A stretch of DNA of 7,715 nt from Planctomycetota bacterium. GTDB lineage: Bacteria; Planctomycetota; PUPC01; DSUN01. Position 1 is the first letter of the stretch. Every line of letters begins with the position of its first letter. A program made the translations under genes and the position numbers. The notes beneath the pieces were generated by a model. The model had not been told where the DNA came from, did not search any database, and was given only the letters and a program-made list of their open reading frames with translations. This document shows, piece after piece, positions 1 through 5,757 of the stretch. The DNA is taken from NCBI GenBank assembly GCA_016872875.1, contig VGYW01000395.1, forward strand, positions 1 to 7,715, in the 5' to 3' direction.

Positions 1-1
1 C

Positions 2-904
2 TATGAGTACGAGCTGTGCTTCCTCTGCCACGCGGGCTACGCCGGGGCGGGGAACAACCCCGGCGACGGCGGCCCCGACCCCGTGAGCAACAAGGCCACG
101 CTGCTCAACGTGGGCGCCGGCACGGGGACCGCGACCAGCGCCGGCACGACGACGACCGTGAACAACAGCGGCGGCGGCTACACCCCGAACGGGCTGGTGG
201 GCTGGTGGATCACTTTCACCGGCGGCCCCACGACGAGGAACTATGGCGCGCAGCGCAAGATTACGTCCAACACCGCCACCCAGATCACCTGGTCGGGCGC
301 CCTCTCCCGGGCCACTGCAACCGGCGACACCTATCGCCTCATCGCCGGCTCCTTCCACCCCGTCACGAAGGCCCAGGGCAACGCCTATTGCACGCCGACG
401 GCGGCCAACGGCAACATCGTGACCATGGAGTCGCCCTGGAACCAGACCGCGGGCACGCACAACACGCTCTGGTGCTCGGATTGCCACCGCGACGCCGCCG
501 TCACCGGCCCCCACGGCACGAACAACAAGCCCCTGCTCGTGGCCGGCCTGAGCGCCGTGGACGCCGGCGGCGGCGACTGGTACACCCCTTTGTGCGTCAG
601 GTGCCATAAGCAGTCCGTTTACGTCAACGGCGGCTCGGGCAGCCGGTTCGGCGACCACAACCACAACAACCACCGGAAGCCTGACTACACGCGGACCTCG
701 GACGGCAAGGTGCGCTATGGCGGCTGCCTGTCGTGCCACTACGGTGGCGGCCCCGAGGTGCCAATGAACGGCGGCGTCCACGGCTGGACCAACAGCAACT
801 GGACCTTTGTGAATGGGAACTCGGTTGCGGCCTGGACGCCTGGCACGTGTACGGCGGTGAACGGCGGGGGCTCGACCTGCGGGGGCCACAACCAGAGCTA
901 CTGA
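2..904 (+). CDS. Multiheme c-type cytochrome, 3' part (5' end outside window)
   Basis: The open frame enters from the left edge, so the N-terminus and signal peptide are not visible. Four CXXCH heme-attachment motifs are present: CFLCH (17-31), CSDCH (473-487), CVRCH (593-607) and CLSCH (725-739). Extra histidines (for example in the HNHNNHRK stretch before the last motif) could act as distal heme ligands. The protein ends with CTAVNGGGSTCGGH (848-889), a Cys-x9-Cys-x2-His arrangement that recalls degenerate heme sites of long multiheme cytochromes but is not a canonical CXXCH. Between hemes 1 and 2, roughly 191-346, lies a Gly/Thr/Asn-rich beta-type module (VGWWITFTGG, then ITSNTATQITWS, then DTYRLI). 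Composition and hemes point to an extracytoplasmic, possibly surface-exposed electron-transfer protein. Its stop lies 8 nt before the resB start, so the gene is probably co-transcribed with its maturation genes. The family assignment is secure; electron partner and total heme number are unknown. Confidence 0.9.
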   Translation, partial: YEYELCFLCHAGYAGAGNNPGDGGPDPVSNKATLLNVGAGTGTATSAGTTTTVNNSGGGYTPNGLVGWWITFTGGPTTRNYGAQRKITSNTATQITWSGALSRATATGDTYRLIAGSFHPVTKAQGNAYCTPTAANGNIVTMESPWNQTAGTHNTLWCSDCHRDAAVTGPHGTNNKPLLVAGLSAVDAGGGDWYTPLCVRCHKQSVYVNGGSGSRFGDHNHNNHRKPDYTRTSDGKVRYGGCLSCHYGGGPEVPMNGGVHGWTNSNWTFVNGNSVAAWTPGTCTAVNGGGSTCGGHNQSY

Positions 905-912
905 GGCCCCCA

Positions 913-1935
913 ATGGCCAGCGGCACACTGAGCGATTCCAGATTCCACATTCCACATTCCAGATTCCAAACCGCAATCGGCTTGCTCTGTTCGCGCCGGT
1001 TTGCGGCGGTGCTTCTCGCCCTGCTCGCCGCGCTCTGCATGATCGGCACCGTCGTTCCACGCCACATCCTTTCCCTCCCTTTCGCGGCGCTCGCAGCGCT
1101 CGTAGCCCTAAGTGCCTCCGCCTGCGTCCTCACCCGCGCCAGACGCCTCCTGGGATCCAGGATCCAGGCTGCACCATTGGGCTCTCTGCTCTTCCACGCC
1201 GGCCTTGTGGGGCTGATGGTGGCCGGAGCGCTCAGCGCGGTCACGCGCGAAGAGGGGAAGTTCCTCCTGACTGAGGGCCAGGAAACGACCCTTGGGAACA
1301 TCGCGGGGGTCCGGCTCCGGCTCGATAAGTTCCACGCCGTGCACAAGGGCAGTTGGGGGACGCCCGACTACGCGAGCGACCTCGCCGTGGCCGGGGAGGG
1401 GCAAGAGGCCCGGAAGGCCACGGTGCGGGTGAACGAGCCGCTCGTCCACCGCGGCCTCACGGTCTATCAGACCCTCCACGGCTTCTCCGTGCTGCTGGTC
1501 CTCACCGACGCCCAGGGGCGCACGAAGTCGGGCTCCTGGGTGGCCCTGGGCACCGACCTGAAATCGCAGCCGGTCCGCTACCGCGACGGGTTCACCCTCC
1601 CCGGCACGCGGCTGGCCATCGAGGCGGAGCTGTTTCCCGACGCCGTGGTGGAGGGAGAGCAGCTCGCCAGCCGCTCCCCCGACCCGCGGAATCCGGCCCT
1701 GGCCGTGACGGTGCGGGATGGCGTGGACGCCGTTTACCGCGGTACGGTATACTTAGGGAAGCCGGTGATGCTGGGCAACGACCTCTGGCTCAACCTTGCC
1801 GGCGTGCGTTACTGGTCAGGGTTCGACACTGTGAGGGACCGCGGCGTCGGCCTGCTGTTCGCAAGCGCCTGGGTCGCCGTGGCCGGCCTGTGCCTGCGCT
1901 TCTGGCCGCGACGTAGGAGGATTTCTGATTGCTGA
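913..1935 (+). CDS. resB: ResB-like cytochrome c biogenesis protein (System II), compact form
   Basis: ResB (Ccs1) pairs with CcsA to move heme across the membrane and keep apocytochrome cysteines reduced. The 340-residue product has TM1 at about 30-49 (ending in the family-typical IGTVVP), TM2 at about 55-73, TM3 at about 89-110 with His95 in LLFHAGLVGLMVAGAL, and a large extracytoplasmic domain at about 112-308. That domain carries the ResB signature VNEPLVHRGLTVYQTLHG (173-190; His179, His189). TM4 is at about 311-331, followed by Arg-rich WPRRRR. It is shorter than many Ccs1 proteins (often above 400 residues) but complete in layout. The ATG at 913 is chosen because TGAGG at 902-906, overlapping the cytochrome stop, gives a Shine-Dalgarno at good spacing. 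Residues 7-19 are encoded by a 7-bp tandem repeat, so a later start cannot be excluded. The last residues and stop fall in another repeat tract. Confidence 0.88.
   Translation: MASGTLSDSRFHIPHSRFQTAIGLLCSRRFAAVLLALLAALCMIGTVVPRHILSLPFAALAALVALSASACVLTRARRLLGSRIQAAPLGSLLFHAGLVGLMVAGALSAVTREEGKFLLTEGQETTLGNIAGVRLRLDKFHAVHKGSWGTPDYASDLAVAGEGQEARKATVRVNEPLVHRGLTVYQTLHGFSVLLVLTDAQGRTKSGSWVALGTDLKSQPVRYRDGFTLPGTRLAIEAELFPDAVVEGEQLASRSPDPRNPALAVTVRDGVDAVYRGTVYLGKPVMLGNDLWLNLAGVRYWSGFDTVRDRGVGLLFASAWVAVAGLCLRFWPRRRRISDC
934..968 (+). repeat. Five tandem 7-bp repeats at the 5' end of resB
   Basis: Five back-to-back heptamers of the form [G/C]ATTCCA: GATTCCA, GATTCCA, CATTCCA, CATTCCA, GATTCCA. The tract lies inside the predicted resB reading frame, encoding an N-terminal stretch (SDSRFHIPHSRFQ) unlike conserved ResB sequence. 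A related ATTCCGC tract lies at the 3' end of the same gene. Confidence 0.85.
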
Positions 1936-1981
1936 TTTCCGATTGCCGATCTCATTCCGCACTCCGCATTCCGCATTCCGC
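1920..1981 (+). repeat. Composite short tandem repeat at the resB/ccsA junction
   Basis: Two near-identical 14-mers (GATTTCTGATTGCT at 1920-1933 and GATTTCCGATTGCC at 1934-1947, 12 of 14 matching) are followed by four heptamers (ATTCCGC, ACTCCGC, ATTCCGC, ATTCCGC at 1954-1981). The tract covers the resB stop codon and almost all of the gap before the ccsA ribosome binding site. Its heptamer is close to the ATTCCA[C/G] unit at the start of resB. I recall similar ATTCCGC-type tracts dispersed between genes in planctomycete-like genomes; this is memory, not a search. Confidence 0.85.
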
Positions 1982-1999
1982 ACTTGAGGGACGCCATAG

Positions 2000-2803
2000 A
2001 TGAGCATCGAAGGCGCATCGCTTTGCTTCTGGCTATCCCTCTCGCTGTGGGTCATCGGCTTCCTCCTCTCGCTCTGCGCCCTGGTGTGGCGGCGCGAGCG
2101 GCTGCTCGGCACGGCAGTGGTCTTTGCCGCTCTGGGGCTGGCCCCTCTGACGGCGGGGATCGTGGTCCGGTGGGTTGCCACCGCGCGGCCGCCGTTCATC
2201 AGCCTCTACGAGCTGGTCATCGCGAGCGCGTGGTTCGCCGTGGCGACGTATCTGGCGGCCCAGGCGGCGTGGCGCGCCGCGCGGCCGGTGGCGGTGGCCG
2301 TGCTGCCCGTGGCGTTCCTGTCGCTGGGCGCGGCCCTCACGCTCTCGCCGGCGGCGAATCCCCTGAGCGCGGCGCTGAAGAGCTGGTGGCTTGTCGTCCA
2401 CATCCTCTTCGCGCTCCTCGGCCACGGCTGCTTCGCCCTGGCCTTCGGCGCCGCTCTCCTCCTCCTCGTGCGGGGACACGACGCCCGTTCTTCGGCTCTG
2501 GACGAGATCAGCTCGCGCTCCGTCGTCTTCGGCTTCATCTGCCACACCGTCATGATCCTCTCGGGCAGCATCTGGGCCAACAACGCCTGGGGGCGCTTCT
2601 GGGGCTGGGACCCGATCGAGACCTGGTCGCTCGTGACCTGGCTGCTCTACGGGCTGTACGCCCACCTTCGGCTGCTGCCGCGCTGGCGCGGGAGGCTGGC
2701 CGCGGCCTACGCCATCGCCGCCTTCCTCGTCGTCGTCTTCTCCTTCTGGGCCGTGCCGCATCTCTGGACGAGCATGCACGACTACACGTTCTACAGCCGC
2801 TGA
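2000..2803 (+). CDS. ccsA: CcsA/ResC cytochrome c heme lyase subunit (System II)
   Basis: CcsA is the polytopic membrane partner of ResB; it presents heme to apocytochromes through its WWD domain on the outer face. The 267-residue protein shows the family hallmarks: RPPFISLYELVIASAW at 63-78, and the tryptophan-rich WWD region at about 192-214 (WANNAWGRFWGWDPIETWSL). By family pattern, His134 (WWLVVHI) and His260 (SMHDY) correspond to the two external heme-ligand histidines, and His222 (YAHLR) to a transmembrane one. Hydrophobic segments are at about 10-30, 36-56, 68-90, 95-116, 130-157, 176-192, 208-224 and 233-252. The length fits a stand-alone CcsA. The start at 2000 is supported by GAGGG at 1986-1990, 9 nt upstream. 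It follows resB directly, separated only by a repeat tract, and is likely in the same transcript. Confidence 0.93.
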   Translation: MSIEGASLCFWLSLSLWVIGFLLSLCALVWRRERLLGTAVVFAALGLAPLTAGIVVRWVATARPPFISLYELVIASAWFAVATYLAAQAAWRAARPVAVAVLPVAFLSLGAALTLSPAANPLSAALKSWWLVVHILFALLGHGCFALAFGAALLLLVRGHDARSSALDEISSRSVVFGFICHTVMILSGSIWANNAWGRFWGWDPIETWSLVTWLLYGLYAHLRLLPRWRGRLAAAYAIAAFLVVVFSFWAVPHLWTSMHDYTFYSR

Positions 2804-2810
2804 GGGGTCG

Positions 2811-2873
2811 CGTTCGTAGTGCGGGCTTCAGCCCGTACCGCCAGGAGACGGCCTGAAGGCCGCACTACAAACG
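2811..2873 (+). repeat. Nested inverted repeat (REP-like), ccsA/CopD-like gap
   Basis: Two 24-nt arms (2811-2834 and 2850-2873) are inverted copies with three mismatches, separated by 15 nt. Each arm also holds its own small palindrome: GGGCTTCAGCCC at 2823-2834 and GGCCTGAAGGCC at 2850-2861. Two of the three mismatches sit at the paired positions of these inner hairpins and are compensatory (G..C in one arm, C..G in the other). No T-tract follows, so it is not a typical intrinsic terminator. A dispersed REP/MITE-like element or an mRNA-stabilising structure is more likely. Confidence 0.85.
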
Positions 2874-2884
2874 GTGAACCAGAG

Positions 2885-3253
2885 ATGGTGAGCGAATTGC
2901 TGGAACTGAACCGCTACCTTCACGACTTCGCGTCGGCCATGTGGGTCTGCGGCTCGCTCCTGCTCTGGTGGGTCTGGCGCGAGGCGCGGCGGGGCGAGGC
3001 ACAAGCCCTCCAGCGGATTGCGGGGAAGCTGTGGTTCCTCACGGTGCCCTCGCTGGCCGCGAGCCTTGCCACCGGCGCCGTGCGGGCGGCCACGTTCGCC
3101 AGCCACGAGCACCCGGGGGAGGTCACCGCCTCGGCCGTCGCCCTGCTCGTGGCGAAGCACGCCCTCTTCGGCCTCTTCGTGGCCTGGGCCGTGAGGGCCC
3201 ACTGGCTCTCCCGCTCCGCCTCGCCCTTCGCTCGCAGGCGAATGACGTCTTGA
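2885..3253 (+). CDS. Small CopD-like integral membrane protein
   Basis: The 122-residue product has three predicted membrane helices: about 14-31 (FASAMWVCGSLLLWWVW follows LHD), 49-70 and 82-105. LHDFASAMWVCGSLLLW resembles the first helix of CopD-like and related four-helix membrane domains (LH...W.GG pattern), and KHALFGLFVAWAVRAH resembles their later helix. His13 and His92 lie in or near helices and could bind heme or metal, which is inference. The frame is open further upstream, but that part is the inverted repeat, so the ATG at 2885 is preferred even though only a weak GAG lies before it. Its position after resB and ccsA suggests a role in the same membrane redox or cytochrome maturation pathway. 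I cannot name the family with certainty. Confidence 0.7.
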   Translation: MVSELLELNRYLHDFASAMWVCGSLLLWWVWREARRGEAQALQRIAGKLWFLTVPSLAASLATGAVRAATFASHEHPGEVTASAVALLVAKHALFGLFVAWAVRAHWLSRSASPFARRRMTS

Positions 3254-3278
3254 CAGCTTAGCGTTAAGGCGCTATTTT
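3250..3278 (+). promoter_or_regulatory. Sigma70-type promoter of the toxin-antitoxin operon, leaderless
   Basis: TTGACA at 3250-3255 is a perfect -35 box. After exactly 17 nt comes TATTTT at 3273-3278 (4 of 6 to TATAAT). The expected transcription start about 7 nt later is the A of the antitoxin ATG at 3285, and no Shine-Dalgarno is visible, so the mRNA is probably leaderless. The -35 box contains the stop codon of the upstream CopD-like gene. Confidence 0.7.
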
Positions 3279-3284
3279 AATAGC
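3259..3284 (+). promoter_or_regulatory. Operator-like palindromes over the -10 box
   Basis: GCTATTTTAATAGC at 3271-3284 is an inverted repeat with 6-bp perfect arms around TT, covering the -10 box and ending at the antitoxin start codon. A second, overlapping one is TAGCG-N6-CGCTA at 3259-3274. Three alternating TAGC/GCTA half-sites fit autoregulation by the ribbon-helix-helix antitoxin, as is common for type II systems; the binding itself is inferred. Confidence 0.6.
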
Positions 3285-3518
3285 ATGAGCACAGCAACCA
3301 AACGAGCCACAGTGTACTTCAACCCTCAGCTCCACCGCGCTCTGCGGCTGAAAGCGGCCGAGACCGATCGCTCGCTCTCCGAACTGGTCAACGAAGCGGT
3401 CCGGTGCAGCCTCGCAGAGGACGCGGAGGACCTCGCCGCGTTCGACGAGCGCGCGTCCGAGCCAGACCTCCTCTTTGAGGATGTGGTCAAGGACTTGAAG
3501 CGCCGTGGCAAGATATAG
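3285..3518 (+). CDS. Ribbon-helix-helix antitoxin (CopG-like)
   Basis: The 77-residue acidic-tailed protein begins with a typical RHH fold: a beta strand (RATVYFN, 7-13), helix A (PQLHRALRLKAAETD, 14-28), a turn with SLSELV, and helix B (about 31-43). Such proteins bind DNA as dimers through the strand and repress their own operon. The acidic C-terminal half (EDAEDLAAFDERASEPDLLFED, about 45-66) is the part expected to wrap and block the toxin. It overlaps the downstream RelE-family gene by 14 nt, the usual antitoxin-first order. Expression likely starts from the leaderless promoter at 3250-3278, under the palindromes immediately upstream. Confidence 0.88.
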   Translation: MSTATKRATVYFNPQLHRALRLKAAETDRSLSELVNEAVRCSLAEDAEDLAAFDERASEPDLLFEDVVKDLKRRGKI

Positions 3519-3771
3519 GGTCTTCATCAAGCCGACCGCATCCAAAGAGCTCGAGGCGCTCGGCACGAAGAAGGAGCGGCAGCGAGTTGCCGAGTGCATC
3601 CGCGGTCTGGCCGACGACCCCCGCCCGCCAGGCTGCCAGAAGCTCTCTGGAGCCGAGAAGTACCGGGTCCGGTGCGGGGTCTACCGCGTCGTTTACGGGA
3701 TCAGTGGTCCTGAGCTCGCCGTGCGCATCGTGAAGGTTGGTCACCGGAGGGACGTCTACCGCGACCAATGA
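3505..3771 (+). CDS. RelE/ParE-superfamily toxin
   Basis: This 88-residue basic protein fits the RelE fold: an N-terminal strand (YRVFIKP, 4-10), two helices (ASKELEAL and RQRVAECIRGLADDPR), the family motif PPGCQKLSG (41-49), then strands with YRVRCGVYRVVYGI (53-66) and VKVGHRRDVY (76-85). Conserved positions Arg54, Arg56, Arg61, His80, Arg81 and Tyr85 are kept, so an active ribosome-dependent mRNA interferase is plausible; a ParE-like gyrase target is the alternative. The GTG start at 3505 overlaps the antitoxin end, implying translational coupling; AAGGA at 3489-3493 may help initiation. No damage to the frame is visible. Confidence 0.9.
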   Translation: MARYRVFIKPTASKELEALGTKKERQRVAECIRGLADDPRPPGCQKLSGAEKYRVRCGVYRVVYGISGPELAVRIVKVGHRRDVYRDQ

Positions 3772-3816
3772 AGGAATAGGCCCCGGTCGTACACGGATTC
3801 CGGCAGAGGGCCTGCT

Positions 3817-3823
3817 GGAGGAG
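3817..3823 (+). promoter_or_regulatory. Strong Shine-Dalgarno for the 67-residue gene
   Basis: GGAGGAG lies 5 nt before the ATG at 3829 and fixes that start. It is among the strongest ribosome sites in the window, in contrast to the leaderless antitoxin just upstream. The 57-nt gap after the toxin shows no clear promoter, so readthrough from the toxin-antitoxin promoter is possible. Confidence 0.75.
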
Positions 3824-3828
3824 AACCG

Positions 3829-4032
3829 ATGAGAGACCCCATCGTAGAAGAGGTCCGAAAGGCCCGGATGGAGCACACCCAGAAGTTCGACGGGGACTTG
3901 GCCGCCATTTTCGAGGACCTGCGGGCCATGCAGAAGGCTTCGGGGCTCAAGTTCGTCCGCCTTCCACCCCGAAGGCTGGAGCCGCGGAAGAAGGTGGTGC
4001 CTGACTGTGGCATAGGAGTCCCCCGGCGATGA
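3829..4032 (+). CDS. Small conserved protein of unknown function (MRDPIVEEVR family)
   Basis: The 67-residue protein starts MRDPIVEEVRKARMEH, continues through an amphipathic stretch (KFDGDLAAIFEDLRAMQK, 19-36) and ends with a basic, proline-containing tail (RLPPRRLEPRKK). I recall similar 60-75-residue proteins with MxDPIVEEVRxxR and FxxDLxAIFEDL motifs as numerous paralogues in cyanobacteria and planctomycetes, often beside toxin-antitoxin-like genes; this is memory, not a search. No enzymatic motif or membrane segment is visible. A strong GGAGGAG site sets the start, and the stop overlaps the next start as ATGA, so it is translationally coupled to the RHH-like gene. An antitoxin-like or accessory role is possible but unproven. 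Confidence 0.8.
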   Translation: MRDPIVEEVRKARMEHTQKFDGDLAAIFEDLRAMQKASGLKFVRLPPRRLEPRKKVVPDCGIGVPRR

Positions 4033-4253
4033 CGCGCAGGAAACCCCATGACGGCAAGGCCATGCCTCTCAAGTCTCGCGGAACCGGAGCCAGGATCCCA
4101 ACCCGCCTCAGCTTTGACGAAGATGTCCTGGCCTTTGTCCTGCGAGTTGCCCGGAAGCGCAGGGCCGACTTCTCCCGGACCTTGAACCACCTCTTGCGCG
4201 CCCATTTGCAGCGTGCGGGGCGTGGACAAAGAAAGGCGAAGAAGGAGAAATGA
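4029..4253 (+). CDS. Small basic RHH-like DNA-binding protein
   Basis: The 74-residue product has a basic N-terminal arm (1-21), then a pattern matching ribbon-helix-helix proteins: strand RIPTRLSF (22-29), helix [15 protein letters not shown] (30-44), turn ADFS, and helix [12 protein letters not shown] (50-61). The tail is very basic ([10 protein letters not shown]). It would bind DNA as a dimer. It differs from the antitoxin at 3285-3518 in lacking an acidic toxin-binding tail. Its ATG overlaps the previous stop and its stop overlaps the next start, so it sits in a tight three-gene string ending in the esterase. It could regulate that string. The fold call is moderately secure; the role is inferred. 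Confidence 0.72.
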   Translation: MTRRKPHDGKAMPLKSRGTGARIPTRLSFDEDVLAFVLRVARKRRADFSRTLNHLLRAHLQRAGRGQRKAKKEK

Positions 4254-5542
4254 TGATGAACGGATCCGAGTTCTGCGGCACGATGATACTGGCAGTGGCT
4301 CTCCTTCCGCTGGCGCTTGCCGCGGCCGAGGCCGGCGGGCCGCCGGTGAACTATGATGAGGACAAAGTGCCGCCCTACACCCTGCCAGACCCGCTCGTGA
4401 TGCAGGACGGCACGAAGGTCACAAGCGCCGAAATGTGGCGGACGAAGCGGCGGCCCGAAGTCCTCGAGCTCTTCCGCACCCACGTCTACGGCCGCTCGCC
4501 CGCCAAGCCCGAAGCTCTCGCCTTCAAGGCCTTCGACAACGAGGCCAAGGCCCTCGGCGGCAGGGCCACACGCCGGCAGGTCACTATCCTCTTCACGGGC
4601 AAGGAGGACGGGCCGAAGGCCGACCTCCTCCTCTATCTGCCCGACGACGCCAAGCGGCCAGTCCCAGCCTTCCTCATCCTCAACTTCAACGGCAACCACG
4701 CGGTCTCGACCGACCCCGCCATTCGCCTCTCGGCGAGCTGGCAGCGCGACGGCAAGGGCGTCGTGAAGAACAAGGCCACCGACGACGCCCGCGGCACCGA
4801 GGCCTCCCGCTTCCCAATTGACCGCATCCTCGCACGCGGCTACGCTCTCGCCACCATCTACTACGGCGACATTGACCCCGACTACCACGACGGCTTCAAG
4901 AACGGCGTCCACCCCGCTTTCGATATGGGCAAGCGCCAGCCCGACTCCTGGGGCGCAATCGCAGCATGGGCCTGGGGACTCAGCCGAGCCCTCGACTACC
5001 TGGAGACCGACAAGGACGTTGACGCGAAGCGGGTCGCCGTCCTCGGCCACTCGCGCCTCGGCAAGACCGCCCTCTGGGCGGGCGCCGAGGACCAGCGCTT
5101 CGCCATCGTCATCTCGAACGATTCGGGAGCAGGCGGCGCCGCCCTGAGCAAGCGCTTCTACGGCGAGACCGTGGAGGTCCTCAACCGCAACTTCCCCCAC
5201 TGGTTCTGCGAGAACTTTCGCAAGTACAGCGCCAACGAAGCCGCGTTGCCCGTTGACCAGCACGAGCTCATCGCCCTCAGCGCCCCGCGGCCCGTCTACG
5301 TCGCCAGCGCCGTCCAGGACCGCTGGGCCGACCCCAAGGGCGAGTTCCTCTCCTGCCTCGGCGCCGACCCCGTCTATCGCCTCCTCGGCACCGAGGGCTT
5401 GCCCACCAAGGAAATGCCTGGCCTCGACACCCCTGTCATGGGCACGATCGGCTACCACATCCGCACCGGCGCCCACGACCTCACCGCCTACGACTGGGAC
5501 CGCTACATGGACTTCGCGGACAAGCACTACGGACGGAAGTAG
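4250..5542 (+). CDS. Secreted CE15-like esterase (glucuronoyl/acetylxylan esterase type)
   Basis: This 430-residue alpha/beta-hydrolase matches the CE15-like family, whose members cleave glucuronoyl esters linking lignin to glucuronoxylan; many are annotated as acetylxylan esterases. An N-terminal hydrophobic segment (about 11-26, with an ALA/AAA cleavage context) suggests export, although the stretch before it lacks Lys or Arg. The nucleophile is Ser268 in GHSRLGK (266-272) and the catalytic His is His409 in GAHDLT. The acid may be Asp291 in NDSGAGG, at the fungal-type position, or Asp/Glu in DRWADPKGE (357-365). Other family features are LNFNGNH (144-150), [32 protein letters not shown] and [16 protein letters not shown]. 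Three ATGs occur in a row (4250, 4253, 4256); AAGGAG at 4242-4247 best fits 4253 or 4256. ATGA overlap links it to the RHH-like gene. The natural substrate is uncertain. Confidence 0.87.
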   Translation: MMMNGSEFCGTMILAVALLPLALAAAEAGGPPVNYDEDKVPPYTLPDPLVMQDGTKVTSAEMWRTKRRPEVLELFRTHVYGRSPAKPEALAFKAFDNEAKALGGRATRRQVTILFTGKEDGPKADLLLYLPDDAKRPVPAFLILNFNGNHAVSTDPAIRLSASWQRDGKGVVKNKATDDARGTEASRFPIDRILARGYALATIYYGDIDPDYHDGFKNGVHPAFDMGKRQPDSWGAIAAWAWGLSRALDYLETDKDVDAKRVAVLGHSRLGKTALWAGAEDQRFAIVISNDSGAGGAALSKRFYGETVEVLNRNFPHWFCENFRKYSANEAALPVDQHELIALSAPRPVYVASAVQDRWADPKGEFLSCLGADPVYRLLGTEGLPTKEMPGLDTPVMGTIGYHIRTGAHDLTAYDWDRYMDFADKHYGRK

Positions 5543-5612
5543 GGCGTGCCCCCCTGCACGCCGAGGATGGCCCCTGATTCTGGTAACCGGTCGCTTGCCT
5601 GTCTTCTCGTGC

Positions 5613-5689
5613 TCGTCGTCGTCCTCGTCGTCGTCGTCGAGTCTCCGGGCTTCTCCATCTTCCTGGTTCGACGACGAGGACGACGACGA
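5613..5689 (+). repeat. 21-bp perfect inverted repeat of TCG/CGA triplets
   Basis: Arm 5613-5633 (TCG triplets interrupted by TCCTCG) is the exact reverse complement of arm 5669-5689 (CGACGACGAGGACGA and on). They are separated by 35 nt. The CCTC/GAGG interruption is kept in both arms, so pairing is in register and not just triplet slippage. CCTG at 5598-5601 and CAGG at 5705-5708 extend it imperfectly. It begins 70 nt after the esterase stop and could end or protect that transcript, although there is no T-tract. Confidence 0.88.
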
Positions 5690-5757
5690 CAACGACGACG
5701 ATTCAGGATGAAGGCCAGCGCCAGGATTGGGGGCCATGCTCGTGTACGCCTCTGCAC

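Noticed and set aside
16..609. A 197-codon plus-strand frame inside the cytochrome gene
   Set aside because: Its product is Arg/His/Pro-rich with no motif, while the overlapping frame carries the CXXCH series.
733..912. N-terminal extension of the resB frame upstream of 913
   Set aside because: It overlaps the cytochrome coding region with its CLSCH motif, and ResB's first helix is already complete from the ATG at 913.
1984..2856. A 290-codon plus-strand frame overlapping ccsA
   Set aside because: It is an Arg/Ala-rich shadow frame; the frame at 2000-2803 has the WWD motif and conserved histidines.
2811..2873. Intrinsic terminator after ccsA
   Set aside because: The stem is long, but no T-tract follows, and the next gene begins 11 nt later.
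3947..5737. A 596-codon open frame on the minus strand across the esterase gene
   Set aside because: It is antisense to a clear CE15-like gene with conserved motifs and codon pattern; its translation is low-complexity and starts in the triplet repeat. High GC produces such long antisense frames.
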